DNA of 49,829 nucleotides from NCBI GenBank assembly GCA_902539145.1, contig CACBHX010000004.1, positions 1 to 49,829 on the forward strand. Direction: 5' to 3'. Shown here one piece after another: positions 8,438-17,702 of the stretch (position 1 is its first letter; every line of letters starts with the position of its first letter). The notes beneath the pieces were generated by a model that did no database searches, had not been told where the DNA came from, and saw only the letters and a list, made by a program, of their open reading frames with translations. The stretch is from an uncultured Pelagibacteraceae bacterium. Lineage in GTDB: Bacteria > Pseudomonadota > Alphaproteobacteria > Pelagibacterales > Pelagibacteraceae. Made by a program: the position numbers and the translations under genes.

Positions 8438-10774
8438 ATGAGTAAAATTTTAAAAAAAATATTTATTGGTATTATTGGCATTTCATTAATTTCCTTCACT
8501 TTTATCATGGCAATATTGTGGAATTTTTCAAACAATATTCCAGACTATAAATTTTTGAAGAATTATAAACCACCTGTTTCAAGCAAAGTGTACTCAGGAG
8601 ATGGAGAATTAGTGTCCGATTTTTCAAAAGAAAAAAGAATATTCATTCCCTATAATTCAATTCCTAAAAAAGTTATTAATGCTTTTTTGTCTGCTGAAGA
8701 TAAAAACTTTTTTTCACATCCTGGTGTTGATGCAAAAGGTGTTTTACGAGCAATTATCAATAATATTGGCAATATATTAACTTCAAAAAGACTAGAGGGC
8801 GCATCAACAATTACACAACAAGTGGCAAAGAATTTTTTATTAACAAATGAAGTAAGCATCAATAGAAAAATAAAAGAGGCAATTCTTGCATTTAGGATTG
8901 AAAGAGCGCTATCTAAAGAGAGAATACTTGAGTTATATTTGAATCAAATATATCTAGGAAGTGGTGCTTACGGGGTAGCAGCAGCTAGTCTTGAATACTT
9001 CGATAAATCTATTAAAGAACTGAATTATATTGAGTCTGCAATGTTAGCAGCATTACCAAAAGCACCAAGTAAATATAATCCATACAGAAATTCTGATTTG
9101 GCTAAGTTTAGAAGAGATTTGGTGCTTAAAAATTTATTGGAGAATAAATTTATAAATTCAACTCAATACAAAAATTTTAAATCTCAGAAAATTCAACTCA
9201 AGAGACCAAAAAAAGTTTTTTTAGAAGATGCACAGTATTTTATAGAAGATGTAAGAAAAAATGTAATTGAAAAATTAACTTATGAAAAAGTTTATAAACA
9301 AGGATTTAATATAAATACGCCTATAAATTTAGAATTACAAAAAATTGCTACAACATCACTAAGAGAAGGATTAATTGAGTACGACAAAAGAAAAGGGTGG
9401 AGAGGTCCAATTAAGAATAAAAAAATTAACAAAAATTGGTTTAAAGATCTTGATAAGCATGAGATAGAAAAATCGATTAACTGGAAAATAGCGATAGTAA
9501 AAAAAATAAATAAATTTTCTGCTGAAGTGGAAACCAAAGATAAATTAAAAGGTGTTATAAAATACCAAGATATAACTTGGACTAAAAAAGAATTTGATAA
9601 TTTATTAAAAGTTGGAGATGTTGTTTATGTCAAACAAATTTCAGAAAATAATTTTAGTCTTAAACAAATTCCTAAAATTAATGGCGGTATCGTTGTTATG
9701 GATCCTTATACTGGAAGAGTAATGGCTATTTCAGGAGGTTTTAGTTTCAAAAATAGCGAGTTTAATAGAGCTTCACAAGCCTTGAGGCAACCTGGATCAG
9801 CTTTTAAACCTTTTGTATATGCTCTAGCCTTAGAAAATAATTTTACCCCCTCGTCTTTAGTTTTAGATGCACCTCTTGTTTTAGATCAAGGATCAGATTT
9901 AAAGATGTGGAAGCCTGAAAATTATGGAAAAAAATTTTATGGACCTTCTACTTTAAGAGTAGGATTAGAAAAATCTAGAAACTTAATGACGGTTCGAATT
10001 GCACAAAAAATAGGTATAAAAAATTTAGCTAAATTTTCCAAAAATCTTGGTATATATGATGAACCTGAAGAACTGTTATCGATTTCCTTGGGTTCTGCAG
10101 AAACTACACTATTGAAGTTAACTTCTGCTTATTCTGCTTTTATTAATGGAGGCAAGTTAGTTACACCAATTTTAATTGATCGTATTCAAGATAGTGAAGG
10201 AAACACGATTTTAAATAACGAAAAACGAAACTGTAGTAATTGCGATATGATTTCATTCACTGGAAATGCTTATCCAGAAATTAAAGATACTTATAAACAA
10301 ATTTTCTCACCTCAAACAGCTTATCAAGTTACTTCATTATTAGAGGGAGTAGTTAAAAGAGGAACTGGAAAAAAATTAAGAGATCTTAACTTAAATCTAG
10401 CAGGCAAAACTGGTACAACTAACGAAAATACTGATACGTGGTTTATTGGTTTTACATCAAACTTGGTTATAGGCGTTTATGTAGGAATGGATAATCCCGA
10501 ACCCTTGGGTAAGTTTGAAACCGGTTCAAAAACAGCTTTACCTATATTTAAAAAATTTGTTGAAAGAGCTGTGAAAAAATCAGATGCGAGACCTTTTAAA
10601 GTATCAAAAGGTATTACAATGATGGTAGTTGATCAATTAACTGGACAAAAAGCTAAATTTACATCAAAGAACACAATTTTAGAGGCTTATAAAAGCAAAA
10701 ATGTAATTGATGGTAAAATATTATATTTAAATAATAATAGATTAGATAGCAATAATATATTAAGGTTTTATTAA
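8438..10774 (+). CDS. mrcA: penicillin-binding protein 1A (bifunctional)
   Basis: Class A PBP that polymerises and cross-links peptidoglycan in the periplasm. 778 residues: a cytoplasmic N-terminus and one membrane anchor (about residues 8-28), then a GT51 glycosyltransferase with the catalytic SAEDKNFFSHPGVD, EGASTITQQVAKN and LNQIYLGSGAYGV motifs. An OB-like region follows, then the transpeptidase with SAFK near residue 454, SRN near 513 and KTGTT near 657. It also has PBP1A-type lengths and the KAPSKYNP loop. The stop TAA overlaps the ATG of prfB (TAATG), which implies co-transcription. Gene order mrcA-prfB is common in alphaproteobacteria. Confidence 0.95.
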   Translation: MSKILKKIFIGIIGISLISFTFIMAILWNFSNNIPDYKFLKNYKPPVSSKVYSGDGELVSDFSKEKRIFIPYNSIPKKVINAFLSAEDKNFFSHPGVDAKGVLRAIINNIGNILTSKRLEGASTITQQVAKNFLLTNEVSINRKIKEAILAFRIERALSKERILELYLNQIYLGSGAYGVAAASLEYFDKSIKELNYIESAMLAALPKAPSKYNPYRNSDLAKFRRDLVLKNLLENKFINSTQYKNFKSQKIQLKRPKKVFLEDAQYFIEDVRKNVIEKLTYEKVYKQGFNINTPINLELQKIATTSLREGLIEYDKRKGWRGPIKNKKINKNWFKDLDKHEIEKSINWKIAIVKKINKFSAEVETKDKLKGVIKYQDITWTKKEFDNLLKVGDVVYVKQISENNFSLKQIPKINGGIVVMDPYTGRVMAISGGFSFKNSEFNRASQALRQPGSAFKPFVYALALENNFTPSSLVLDAPLVLDQGSDLKMWKPENYGKKFYGPSTLRVGLEKSRNLMTVRIAQKIGIKNLAKFSKNLGIYDEPEELLSISLGSAETTLLKLTSAYSAFINGGKLVTPILIDRIQDSEGNTILNNEKRNCSNCDMISFTGNAYPEIKDTYKQIFSPQTAYQVTSLLEGVVKRGTGKKLRDLNLNLAGKTGTTNENTDTWFIGFTSNLVIGVYVGMDNPEPLGKFETGSKTALPIFKKFVERAVKKSDARPFKVSKGITMMVVDQLTGQKAKFTSKNTILEAYKSKNVIDGKILYLNNNRLDSNNILRFY

Positions 10775-11869
10775 TGGATTCAAAATACTTAGACTTTAAA
10801 AGAGATATCGAAAAAATTAATCAAAGAGTGAAGGAGTATCTTTGAAAAGGACGATATATATAAAAAATTAGAAAGCCATAATAAAAAGATACTCGAAGCA
10901 AATTTTTGGAAAGATAAATCAACCTCCCAGAAAGTTATTAAAGAAAAAAAATTGTACGAAGAATTAGTAAGTTCATATGAAAAATCTATAAATAATTTAA
11001 AAGATATTGATGAACTAAATAAGTTAGCTATAGAAGAAAGAAATACAAGTTTTCAAAATGAATTATTAAAAAACATTAAAGGTCTAAGAGAATTAGTAAA
11101 AAAAAATGAGATAAGATGTTTCTTGTCAAATGAGGCAGACTCTCTTGATTGCTATATAGAGATACATGCAGGTGCGGGTGGTACAGAAAGTCAGGATTGG
11201 GCAGAAATGTTGAGAAGAATGTATCTAAAATGGTCTGTTCAAAAAAAGTTTAAGTCAAGTTTGATTAGTGAACACAAAGGTGACGAAGCAGGAATTAAAT
11301 CATCTACAATTAAAATTGAGGGAGATTATATTTTTGGATGGTTAAAAAAAGAGTCAGGTATTCATAGACTGGTGAGAATTTCACCATTCGACTCTGGTGC
11401 TAGAAGACACACAAGTTTCGCAAGTATTTGGGTTTATCCAGTCGTAGATGAAAACATCAATATAGAGATATTGGATAAAGATTTAAGAATTGATACTTAT
11501 CGTTCGAGTGGAGCAGGCGGGCAACATGTTAATACTACAGATAGCGCTGTAAGAATTACTCATTTACCTACAAAAATTGTTGTTCAGTGTCAAAATGAGA
11601 GGTCTCAACATAAAAATAAAGAAACATGTTTAAATATGCTTAAAGCAAGACTTTATGATTTTGAAATAAAAAAAAAGGAAAAAGAAAATCAAAGTCATGA
11701 ATCTACAAAATCAGAAATTGGATGGGGTCATCAGATTAGATCTTATGTTTTACAACCTTATAGACTTGTTAAGGACAATAGGTCAAATCATGAAAGTTCA
11801 GATCCAGATAAAGTGTTAAACGGAGATATTGATCAGTTTTTAGAGAAATCATTGTATCAAGATATATGA
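10774..11869 (+). CDS. prfB: peptide chain release factor 2 (programmed +1 frameshift)
   Basis: RF2 terminates translation at UGA and UAA. The gene is in two frames. It starts at the ATG at 10774, reads 23 codons (MDSKYLDFKR...KEYL) to an in-frame TGA at 10843-10845, then shifts +1 and continues from GAA at 10844 to the TGA at 11867. The product is 364 residues, the normal RF2 length. Family signatures: GAGGTESQDWAEML, the stop-codon recognition SPF loop in RISPFDSGARRHTSF, and the peptidyl-hydrolysis GGQ in SSGAGGQHVNTTDSAVR. Gene callers that ignore the shift would start at an internal TTG (10952). Its stop overlaps the next start (ATGA). Confidence 0.95.
10831..10846 (+). promoter_or_regulatory. 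RF2 autoregulatory +1 frameshift site
   Basis: The sequence AAGGAGTATCTTTGAA has the parts of the conserved prfB site: a Shine-Dalgarno-like GGAG just upstream, the slippery codon CTT, and the in-frame stop TGA at 10843-10845. In E. coli the equivalent AGGGGGTATCTTTGAC lets low RF2 levels favour slipping into the +1 frame, which autoregulates RF2. The protein family similarity continues only in the +1 frame, which supports real use of the site. Confidence 0.93.
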
Positions 11870-14052
11870 AAATAATTTCAAAAATTACAATAATATTTAC
11901 CTTAGTTATTATTATATTTTTAACTTATTTTAGTTTGGTAGGTATTGAAACAGATCAATTTAACAATCAAATAAAAAGTAAATTGACAAGTATAAATAAG
12001 GACCTCGACCTTGAACTAAAGCAAGTAAATTTAAAGTTTAATCCATTAAAATTAAAAATAAATGTAAAAATTTTAGGCTCGAAAATTAAAAATAAAAGAG
12101 AGGTCTTAGAAACTGAAAGTATTAAGACAAAAATATCGTTAATTTCTTTTTTTAAAAACGAATTCGTGATTAAAAATCTTGATATTTCAACCAAGTCTAT
12201 AAGTATTGAAGATTTAATATCATTTACAAAAAATTTTTATAATAACCCAAATATCATAATTTTTGAAAAATTTTTTCAAGTTAAAGGTTTTATTGTAGCA
12301 GATTTAAGAATTAATTTTGATAACAAAGGAAATATAAAAAATAATTATTTTGCAAAAGGATATGTAAAAGATACAAAATTGAGTTTATTTAATAATTATA
12401 AATTAGATGACTTGAATTTTGTATTTAAAATTGAGGGAGATAACTTAGAAATTCAAGATAGTGAATTTATATTAAATGATATTAATTTTATTTCAGATAA
12501 AATAAACATAAAAAAAAATAAACAAGGATACACATTAAAAGGAAACCTTAATAATAAGATTGTTGAGTTAAACAATAAAAATCTTGCTTTATTTGAAGAA
12601 AAAATTATCCCAGATTTAGTTTTTGAAAAAATTATTTTCAGTTCAAAAAATGAATTTTCATTCAACTTAGATAAAAATTTTAAAATTTCAAATGAGTATA
12701 TACTCTCTAATATTGATATTAAAAGATTTCAAATAACAAACAATTTTAAATTAAAAAATGTTTTCCCAAAAATTAATGATAAAATTTTCATTGAAAATAA
12801 TAATCTAAAAATAGAATATAATAAAAATAATCTTTATATTGAAGGAAAGGGTGATATTTATCTGCAAAATAATAAAGACTATATTGATTTTAAAGTTGAA
12901 AAAAAAAATCAATTAATAAATTTTGAGGGTTTGATAAAATTAGATAAAAATCCTTTCTTTATAAATTTCTTAAACTTTGAAAAAGATAAAAATTATGAGA
13001 CAAAAATTAAATTTAATGGATATAGGGATGCTACAAAAAAAATTTTTCTAAAATCAATTAGTCTCGATGAATATAAAAACACTATTGAGGCAAAAAATAT
13101 CCAACTTTCCTCTAAATTTAAGATAAAAAGTATTACCAATATTAATGCTGATTATGTAGATGCCCAAAATCAAGAAAATATTTTTAACATAAAAAAAACC
13201 AATAATAAATATGTACTACAGGGAAGTGCTTTTAATGGGGATAGCTTACTTGAAAATATTTTGGTTGGTGATGAGAATAAAGATTATTTTAATGAAGATT
13301 TTGAATTGTCTCTGAAAATTAAAAATGTTCGTTTAGACAGTGAGTTTAATTTAAAAAATTTATCCGGTAATTTAAAATTTAAAAAACAAAAATTGTTTGA
13401 AGGAAATCTCAAAGGAGATTTTTCAAACCAAAAAGAGATGAAATTTACAGTTATTACGAAAGATAATAAAACTATTACCACTTTATTTTTAGATTTTGCT
13501 AAACCAATAGTTAAAAAATATAAATTTATCAAAGGGTTTGATGATGGGATTTTAGACTTTTATAGTATTAAAGACGGTGATATTTCGAATTCTACCCTAA
13601 AAATTTATGATTTTAAGTTAAAAGAACTTCCTACTTTAACCAAATTACTAACTCTTGCTTCTCTACAAGGTATTGCCGATATTTTGTCTGGTGAGGGAAT
13701 AAGATTTGATGAATTTGAGATGAAGTTTGAAAATGAAAAAAAGTTAATGACTATAAATGAAATCTATGCGATTGGGCCTGCGATATCTGTATTGATGAAT
13801 GGGTATGTCGAAAAAGATAAGTTGATAAGCTTGAGGGGAACATTAGTTCCAGCAACTACAATTAATAAAGCAATAGGAACTATTCCTGTTTTGGGGAAAA
13901 TATTAGTTGGCTCGAAAACCGGGGAGGGTGTTTTTGGTGTAAGTTTTAAAGTTAAAGGTCCACCTAAAAATTTAGAGACATCTGTTAATCCGATTAAGAC
14001 TTTAACTCCAAGATTTATTACAAGAACTCTTGAAAAAATTAAAAAAAACTAA
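11866..14052 (+). CDS. YhdP/AsmA-like envelope protein
   Basis: A 728-residue protein with one N-terminal membrane anchor (ISKITIIFTLVIIIFLTYFSLVG) and a long, Asn/Lys-rich body of repeating beta-strand pattern. The C-terminal part (LPTLTKLLTLASLQGIADIL, then GEGIRFDEFEMKF, GPAISVLMNGYVEKD, LRGTLVPATTINKAIGTIPVLGKIL and VFGVSFKVKGP) is the most conserved and matches the AsmA-like C-terminus of YhdP-type proteins. Such proteins are thought to bridge the periplasm and carry phospholipid to the outer membrane. At 728 residues it is shorter than E. coli YhdP. It overlaps the prfB stop by 4 bases and the convergent tyrS stop by 4 bases. Confidence 0.78.
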   Translation: MKIISKITIIFTLVIIIFLTYFSLVGIETDQFNNQIKSKLTSINKDLDLELKQVNLKFNPLKLKINVKILGSKIKNKREVLETESIKTKISLISFFKNEFVIKNLDISTKSISIEDLISFTKNFYNNPNIIIFEKFFQVKGFIVADLRINFDNKGNIKNNYFAKGYVKDTKLSLFNNYKLDDLNFVFKIEGDNLEIQDSEFILNDINFISDKINIKKNKQGYTLKGNLNNKIVELNNKNLALFEEKIIPDLVFEKIIFSSKNEFSFNLDKNFKISNEYILSNIDIKRFQITNNFKLKNVFPKINDKIFIENNNLKIEYNKNNLYIEGKGDIYLQNNKDYIDFKVEKKNQLINFEGLIKLDKNPFFINFLNFEKDKNYETKIKFNGYRDATKKIFLKSISLDEYKNTIEAKNIQLSSKFKIKSITNINADYVDAQNQENIFNIKKTNNKYVLQGSAFNGDSLLENILVGDENKDYFNEDFELSLKIKNVRLDSEFNLKNLSGNLKFKKQKLFEGNLKGDFSNQKEMKFTVITKDNKTITTLFLDFAKPIVKKYKFIKGFDDGILDFYSIKDGDISNSTLKIYDFKLKELPTLTKLLTLASLQGIADILSGEGIRFDEFEMKFENEKKLMTINEIYAIGPAISVLMNGYVEKDKLISLRGTLVPATTINKAIGTIPVLGKILVGSKTGEGVFGVSFKVKGPPKNLETSVNPIKTLTPRFITRTLEKIKKN

Positions 14053-15278
14053 CTCAATTGAATTCTAATGTGTCTTTTTTTTCCAATCGATAATTTAACA
14101 TAGTTATCTTTAAAAATTTTATCTGAAATTATAAATTTTTCATCCTCAATAATTTCATTATTTATTTTCACTGCTTTCCCTTTAATCAATCTCCTTACTT
14201 CACTCTTTGATTGCTCAAATTTTGCCAAAACAACTAAATCAATAATATTTATATTTTCATTCAATATTCTTTTACTTAATTTAATTGATGGAAGACTTGA
14301 ACCTGAAGAATTATCTGAAAATGCTTCTTTTGCGATTTTTTCTGATTTTAATGACTCTTTTTCACCATGAAGCATTTCAGTTGTTTTATTTGCAAGTAAA
14401 ATTTTTAACTGATTTATATTTTGACCATTAAAGTTTTCAATCTCTTGAGTTTCAACGTCTGTGAAAAATTTTAAGAATTTTTTTACATCTCTATCATCTG
14501 TATTTCGCCAAAATTGCCAATAGTCGTATGGTGAAAGAAATTTTTTATCAAGCCAAACCGCTCCATCAGCAGTTTTGCCCATTTTAGCTCCACTTGCTAA
14601 AGTAATTAATGGCGTGGTTAAACCAAAAGCTTCTTTATCAGAATATTTTTTGATTAAATCAACACCATTGATTATATTTCCCCACTGGTCTGACCCACCT
14701 ATTTGCAATATGCAATTTTCTTTATTGCTTAATTCTAAAAAATCGTACGCCTGGAGTATCATATAATTGAACTCCATGTAACTTAATGACTGTTCTCTTT
14801 CCAAACGTGTTTTAACACTATCAAATGATAGCATTTTATTTATAGTAAAGTGTTTACCAATTTTTCTCAAAAAATTAATATAGTTAAGATCCTTTAACCA
14901 TTTATAATTATCCACAAATATTGGTTTAGTTTTCTTATTTTTTTTATCTAAAAATTTTTCTAAAATTTTTTTAATATTTTTTGAATTTTTTAAAATCTTT
15001 TTTTCAGATAGCAATTTACGTGTTTTATCTTTTCCAGATGGGTCCCCAATTCTTGTGGTACCCCCTCCTAATAACACTATTGGTCTATGACCATGCTTTT
15101 GGAGAAGCCTTAAACACATTATTTGAAGTAAACTACCTACATGAAGACTTTCAGCGGTGCAATCAAAACCTATATATGCTGAAATTTTTTTTTTGTCTAA
15201 TAACTCTGAGAGCTCTTTCTCATTAGTACATTGATAAAAAAAACCTCTTTCTTTAAATTCTTTTAAAAATTTATTCAT
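14049..15278 (-). CDS. tyrS: tyrosyl-tRNA synthetase
   Basis: Class I synthetase charging tRNA-Tyr. 409 residues. The Rossmann catalytic domain begins near residue 30; the HIGH-type motif is seen as CTAESLHVGSLLQ and the tyrosine pocket as YMILQAYDFLEL. GGSDQWGNIINGVDLI follows, with the KMSKS-type loop as AKMGKTADG. The C-terminus carries an S4 RNA-binding domain (KSEVRRLIKGKAVKINN). Convergent with the AsmA-like gene and overlapping it by the 4 bases CTAA. Confidence 0.96.
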   Translation of the reverse strand: MNKFLKEFKERGFFYQCTNEKELSELLDKKKISAYIGFDCTAESLHVGSLLQIMCLRLLQKHGHRPIVLLGGGTTRIGDPSGKDKTRKLLSEKKILKNSKNIKKILEKFLDKKNKKTKPIFVDNYKWLKDLNYINFLRKIGKHFTINKMLSFDSVKTRLEREQSLSYMEFNYMILQAYDFLELSNKENCILQIGGSDQWGNIINGVDLIKKYSDKEAFGLTTPLITLASGAKMGKTADGAVWLDKKFLSPYDYWQFWRNTDDRDVKKFLKFFTDVETQEIENFNGQNINQLKILLANKTTEMLHGEKESLKSEKIAKEAFSDNSSGSSLPSIKLSKRILNENINIIDLVVLAKFEQSKSEVRRLIKGKAVKINNEIIEDEKFIISDKIFKDNYVKLSIGKKRHIRIQLS

Positions 15279-15325
15279 AAGTTTATAGTCTTACAATATA
15301 CAAATTTTTTTAAAAAAAAATAATA

Positions 15326-16489
15326 ATGGGTAAGTTATATACAGTATTAGGATTAATGAGCGGAACTTCAATGGATGGAGTAGATGCATCTATTATAAAG
15401 TCTGATGGTGAGCGAGTATATTCAGCTTTATTTGACAGGTATTTTGAGTATGGAGATAAAATAAGACAAAAAATACTTGATATTAGAGCAAAAATTTTAG
15501 TTTCAGACCACCTTATTAAACATGAAGGCGAAATTAAAGATATTGAAAGAGAAATTACACTCTTCCATTCAAATGTAGTTAAGGAAATTTTAAACAATAA
15601 TAAAATAGATGTAGATTTATTAGGCTTTCACGGACAAACAATATTTCACGATAGTAAAAAAAGAATTACTAAACAATTAGGTGATGGAAAACTTTTATCA
15701 CAATTAACAAAAAAAAAGGTAGTTTACAATTTTAGACAAAATGATTTAAAAAATGGAGGTCAAGGTGCTCCATTAACACCAATTTTTCATAACTTAATTG
15801 CTAATAAATATTTAAAAGAAAAATTGGACAAATCTTATTCTATTAATTTTATTAATATAGGAGGAATTTCAAATATTACACAAACAGTTAAATGGGATGA
15901 ATTAGATAAAAAAAAGGATTATATAAAAGCTTGTGATATAGCTCCAGGAAATTGTTTGATAGATGAGTGGGTTAGAAAAAAATCGAAAAAGAAATATGAT
16001 ATTGGTGGAACACTAGCAAGTATTGGCAAAACAGATGAATTAATTCTAAATCAAGCTTTAGAAAATTTTAATATCGGTCCACCTTATAAAGACTCATTAG
16101 ACATAAAAGATTTTGATATATCTTTTGCAAAGGGCCTTTCTTTAGAAGATGGAACATCGACATTAGCAGATTTTACATCATCACAAATTTCAAAAGCTCT
16201 AAAATATTTTAAAGACCCAGAAAAAAATACAATATTTTTGGTTTGTGGTGGAGGTAGAAAAAATGAATATTTAATGAAATCAATCTTAAGATCATTTGAT
16301 ATTATTAAAGATTCAAAAAAAATAGACTTTTATCCTGTTGAAGAGTATGGCATTGACGGTGACTTTGTAGAGTCACAAGCTTTTGGATATCTTGCAATTA
16401 GATCTATCTTAAATTTACCTATTTCTTTTCCTAATACAACTGGATGTAAAAAACCAATTTCTGGAGGTGAAATAGTTCAGAACTTTTAA
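15326..16489 (+). CDS. anmK: anhydro-N-acetylmuramic acid kinase
   Basis: Phosphorylates and opens 1,6-anhydro-MurNAc during cell-wall recycling. 387 residues. Signatures: the ATP-binding GLMSGTSMDGVDASI at the start, LLGFHGQTIFHD, KKVVYNFRQNDLKNGGQGAPL with the catalytic-base Asp region, INIGGISNIT, DIAPGNCLIDEW and a C-terminal FLVCGGGRKN followed by EEYGIDGDFVESQAFGYLA. Divergent from tyrS with 47 bases between the starts. The stop shares the 4-base TTAA with the convergent hydrolase gene. Confidence 0.95.
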   Translation: MGKLYTVLGLMSGTSMDGVDASIIKSDGERVYSALFDRYFEYGDKIRQKILDIRAKILVSDHLIKHEGEIKDIEREITLFHSNVVKEILNNNKIDVDLLGFHGQTIFHDSKKRITKQLGDGKLLSQLTKKKVVYNFRQNDLKNGGQGAPLTPIFHNLIANKYLKEKLDKSYSINFINIGGISNITQTVKWDELDKKKDYIKACDIAPGNCLIDEWVRKKSKKKYDIGGTLASIGKTDELILNQALENFNIGPPYKDSLDIKDFDISFAKGLSLEDGTSTLADFTSSQISKALKYFKDPEKNTIFLVCGGGRKNEYLMKSILRSFDIIKDSKKIDFYPVEEYGIDGDFVESQAFGYLAIRSILNLPISFPNTTGCKKPISGGEIVQNF

Positions 16490-17142
16490 TATAAAGCAAT
16501 TTCTTTTTTAATGTATTTGTCTAAAACTTTTACTAAATTAGTTTCATTTTTTGAAAAAAAATGATTAGCATCTTGAACAGCTTGAAATTCAACCTTTATA
16601 CCCTTTTGATCACTCAGTCTCTTATTTAATTCATTAATGTAATCAATTGGTACCAATTCATCTTTTTTTCCATAAACCATTAATCCAGATGTAGGACAGG
16701 GTGATAAAAAAGAAAAATCATAAACATTTGGCTGAGGTGATATTGCAATAAATCTGTTTATCTCTGGTCTTCTCATTAAAAGTTGCATTGCAATTAATGA
16801 GCCAAAAGAAAAACCAGAAACCCAACATTGTGAATTGTCAAAATTTTCTCTTTCAAGCCAATCTAATGCAGCAGCTGCATCAGCAAGTTCACCTTGTCCA
16901 TTATCAAATTCCCCATCACTTTTTCCAACACCTCTAAAATTTACACGACAAACTGAGAAGTTGTTATCCATAAAAGAGTGAAATGTTTCCACAACAACTT
17001 TGTTATTCATTGTTCCTCCATATTGGGGATGTGGTTGTAGTATCAATGCGATTGGTGAGGTACTTTTTTTACTTTTAAAATATTTAGCTTCGAGTCTTCC
17101 TGCTGGACCAGGAATAAAAATTTCTAAAATTTTATTATCCAT
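16486..17142 (-). CDS. alpha/beta hydrolase
   Basis: A 218-residue single-domain alpha/beta hydrolase of the small bacterial type that begins IFIPGPAGRLEAKY and carries LQPHPQYGGTMNNKVV. Nucleophile elbow GFSFGS with the serine near residue 114. Probable acid is the Asp in YGKKDELVP and probable histidine is in DANHFF, so the triad is complete. No signal peptide, so cytoplasmic. This subfamily is widespread in alphaproteobacteria and its substrate is not known. Its start faces the iscR control region, 133 bases from the iscR start. Confidence 0.85.
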   Translation of the reverse strand: MDNKILEIFIPGPAGRLEAKYFKSKKSTSPIALILQPHPQYGGTMNNKVVVETFHSFMDNNFSVCRVNFRGVGKSDGEFDNGQGELADAAAALDWLERENFDNSQCWVSGFSFGSLIAMQLLMRRPEINRFIAISPQPNVYDFSFLSPCPTSGLMVYGKKDELVPIDYINELNKRLSDQKGIKVEFQAVQDANHFFSKNETNLVKVLDKYIKKEIALY

Positions 17143-17228
17143 AATTGTTAATGATAACTATTATCAAAAAAAAATTAGACATATCACAAGTACGTGACAA
17201 AATGTTATTTTTTTTTCTGGCTATATAC

Positions 17229-17256
17229 TTGACTAAATTAGTCAGGTTTATATATA
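17229..17256 (+). promoter_or_regulatory. IscR-type operator over the iscR-suf promoter
   Basis: TTGACTAAATTAGTCAGG at 17229-17246 holds a perfect palindrome, TGACTAA-A-TTAGTCA (17230-17244). It resembles the type 1 IscR box, which binds [2Fe-2S]-IscR. Its left end also reads as a -35 box (TTGACT); TATATA at 17251-17256 is a plausible -10 box after a 16-base spacer. Bound IscR would therefore block RNA polymerase, giving autorepression of iscR and the suf genes when clusters are plentiful. The iscR ATG follows about 20 bases later. Confidence 0.82.
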
Positions 17257-17275
17257 TCCCTGAAAATAAGGTTTT

Positions 17276-17701
17276 ATGAGACTAACATCTAAAGGCAGAT
17301 ATGCTGTAATGGCTTTAGTGGACCTGGCAAAGTTTAATGATATTAATCCAGTTTCTCTAAGAGATATATCGTTAAGACAAGGCATTTCTCTAGATTATTT
17401 GGAACAAATTTTTTCTAAACTAAGAAAAAAAGCAATTGTTCAAAGTGTTAGAGGAAATCAGGGCGGCTATGTTTTGAATAAAAAAGCCAATGAAATAAAA
17501 CTTACCAACATTTTTGATGCTGTTGACGAAAAAGTAAAAACTGTGCAGTGTAAAAAAGAGTCAAAAAAAGGCTGTAATGGAAAACCTACAAAATGTTTAA
17601 CTCATAATTTATGGGATGAACTTGAAAATCATATTAATGATTTTTTTGAGAAAAAAAGTTTAGAAGATTTAATAAAAGATAATATTGAGAGAAGAATTTA
17701 A
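17276..17701 (+). CDS. iscR: Rrf2-family iron-sulfur regulator IscR
   Basis: A 141-residue Rrf2-family winged-helix regulator. N-terminus [18 protein letters not shown] and the recognition region [31 protein letters not shown] are classic. Three cysteines (CKKESKKGC, then C before LTHNLW) are the presumed [2Fe-2S] ligands, with the conserved LTH histidine. Spacing is C-x7-C-x6-C, slightly longer than C-x5-C-x5-C in E. coli IscR. First gene of the suf operon, behind a palindromic IscR-like box that it probably binds. Confidence 0.94.
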   Translation: MRLTSKGRYAVMALVDLAKFNDINPVSLRDISLRQGISLDYLEQIFSKLRKKAIVQSVRGNQGGYVLNKKANEIKLTNIFDAVDEKVKTVQCKKESKKGCNGKPTKCLTHNLWDELENHINDFFEKKSLEDLIKDNIERRI

Positions 17702-17702
17702 A

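Noticed and set aside
17685-17702. Upstream TTG start for sufB
   Set aside because: It lies inside iscR and adds residues not seen in SufB; the ATG at 17703 directly follows the iscR stop.
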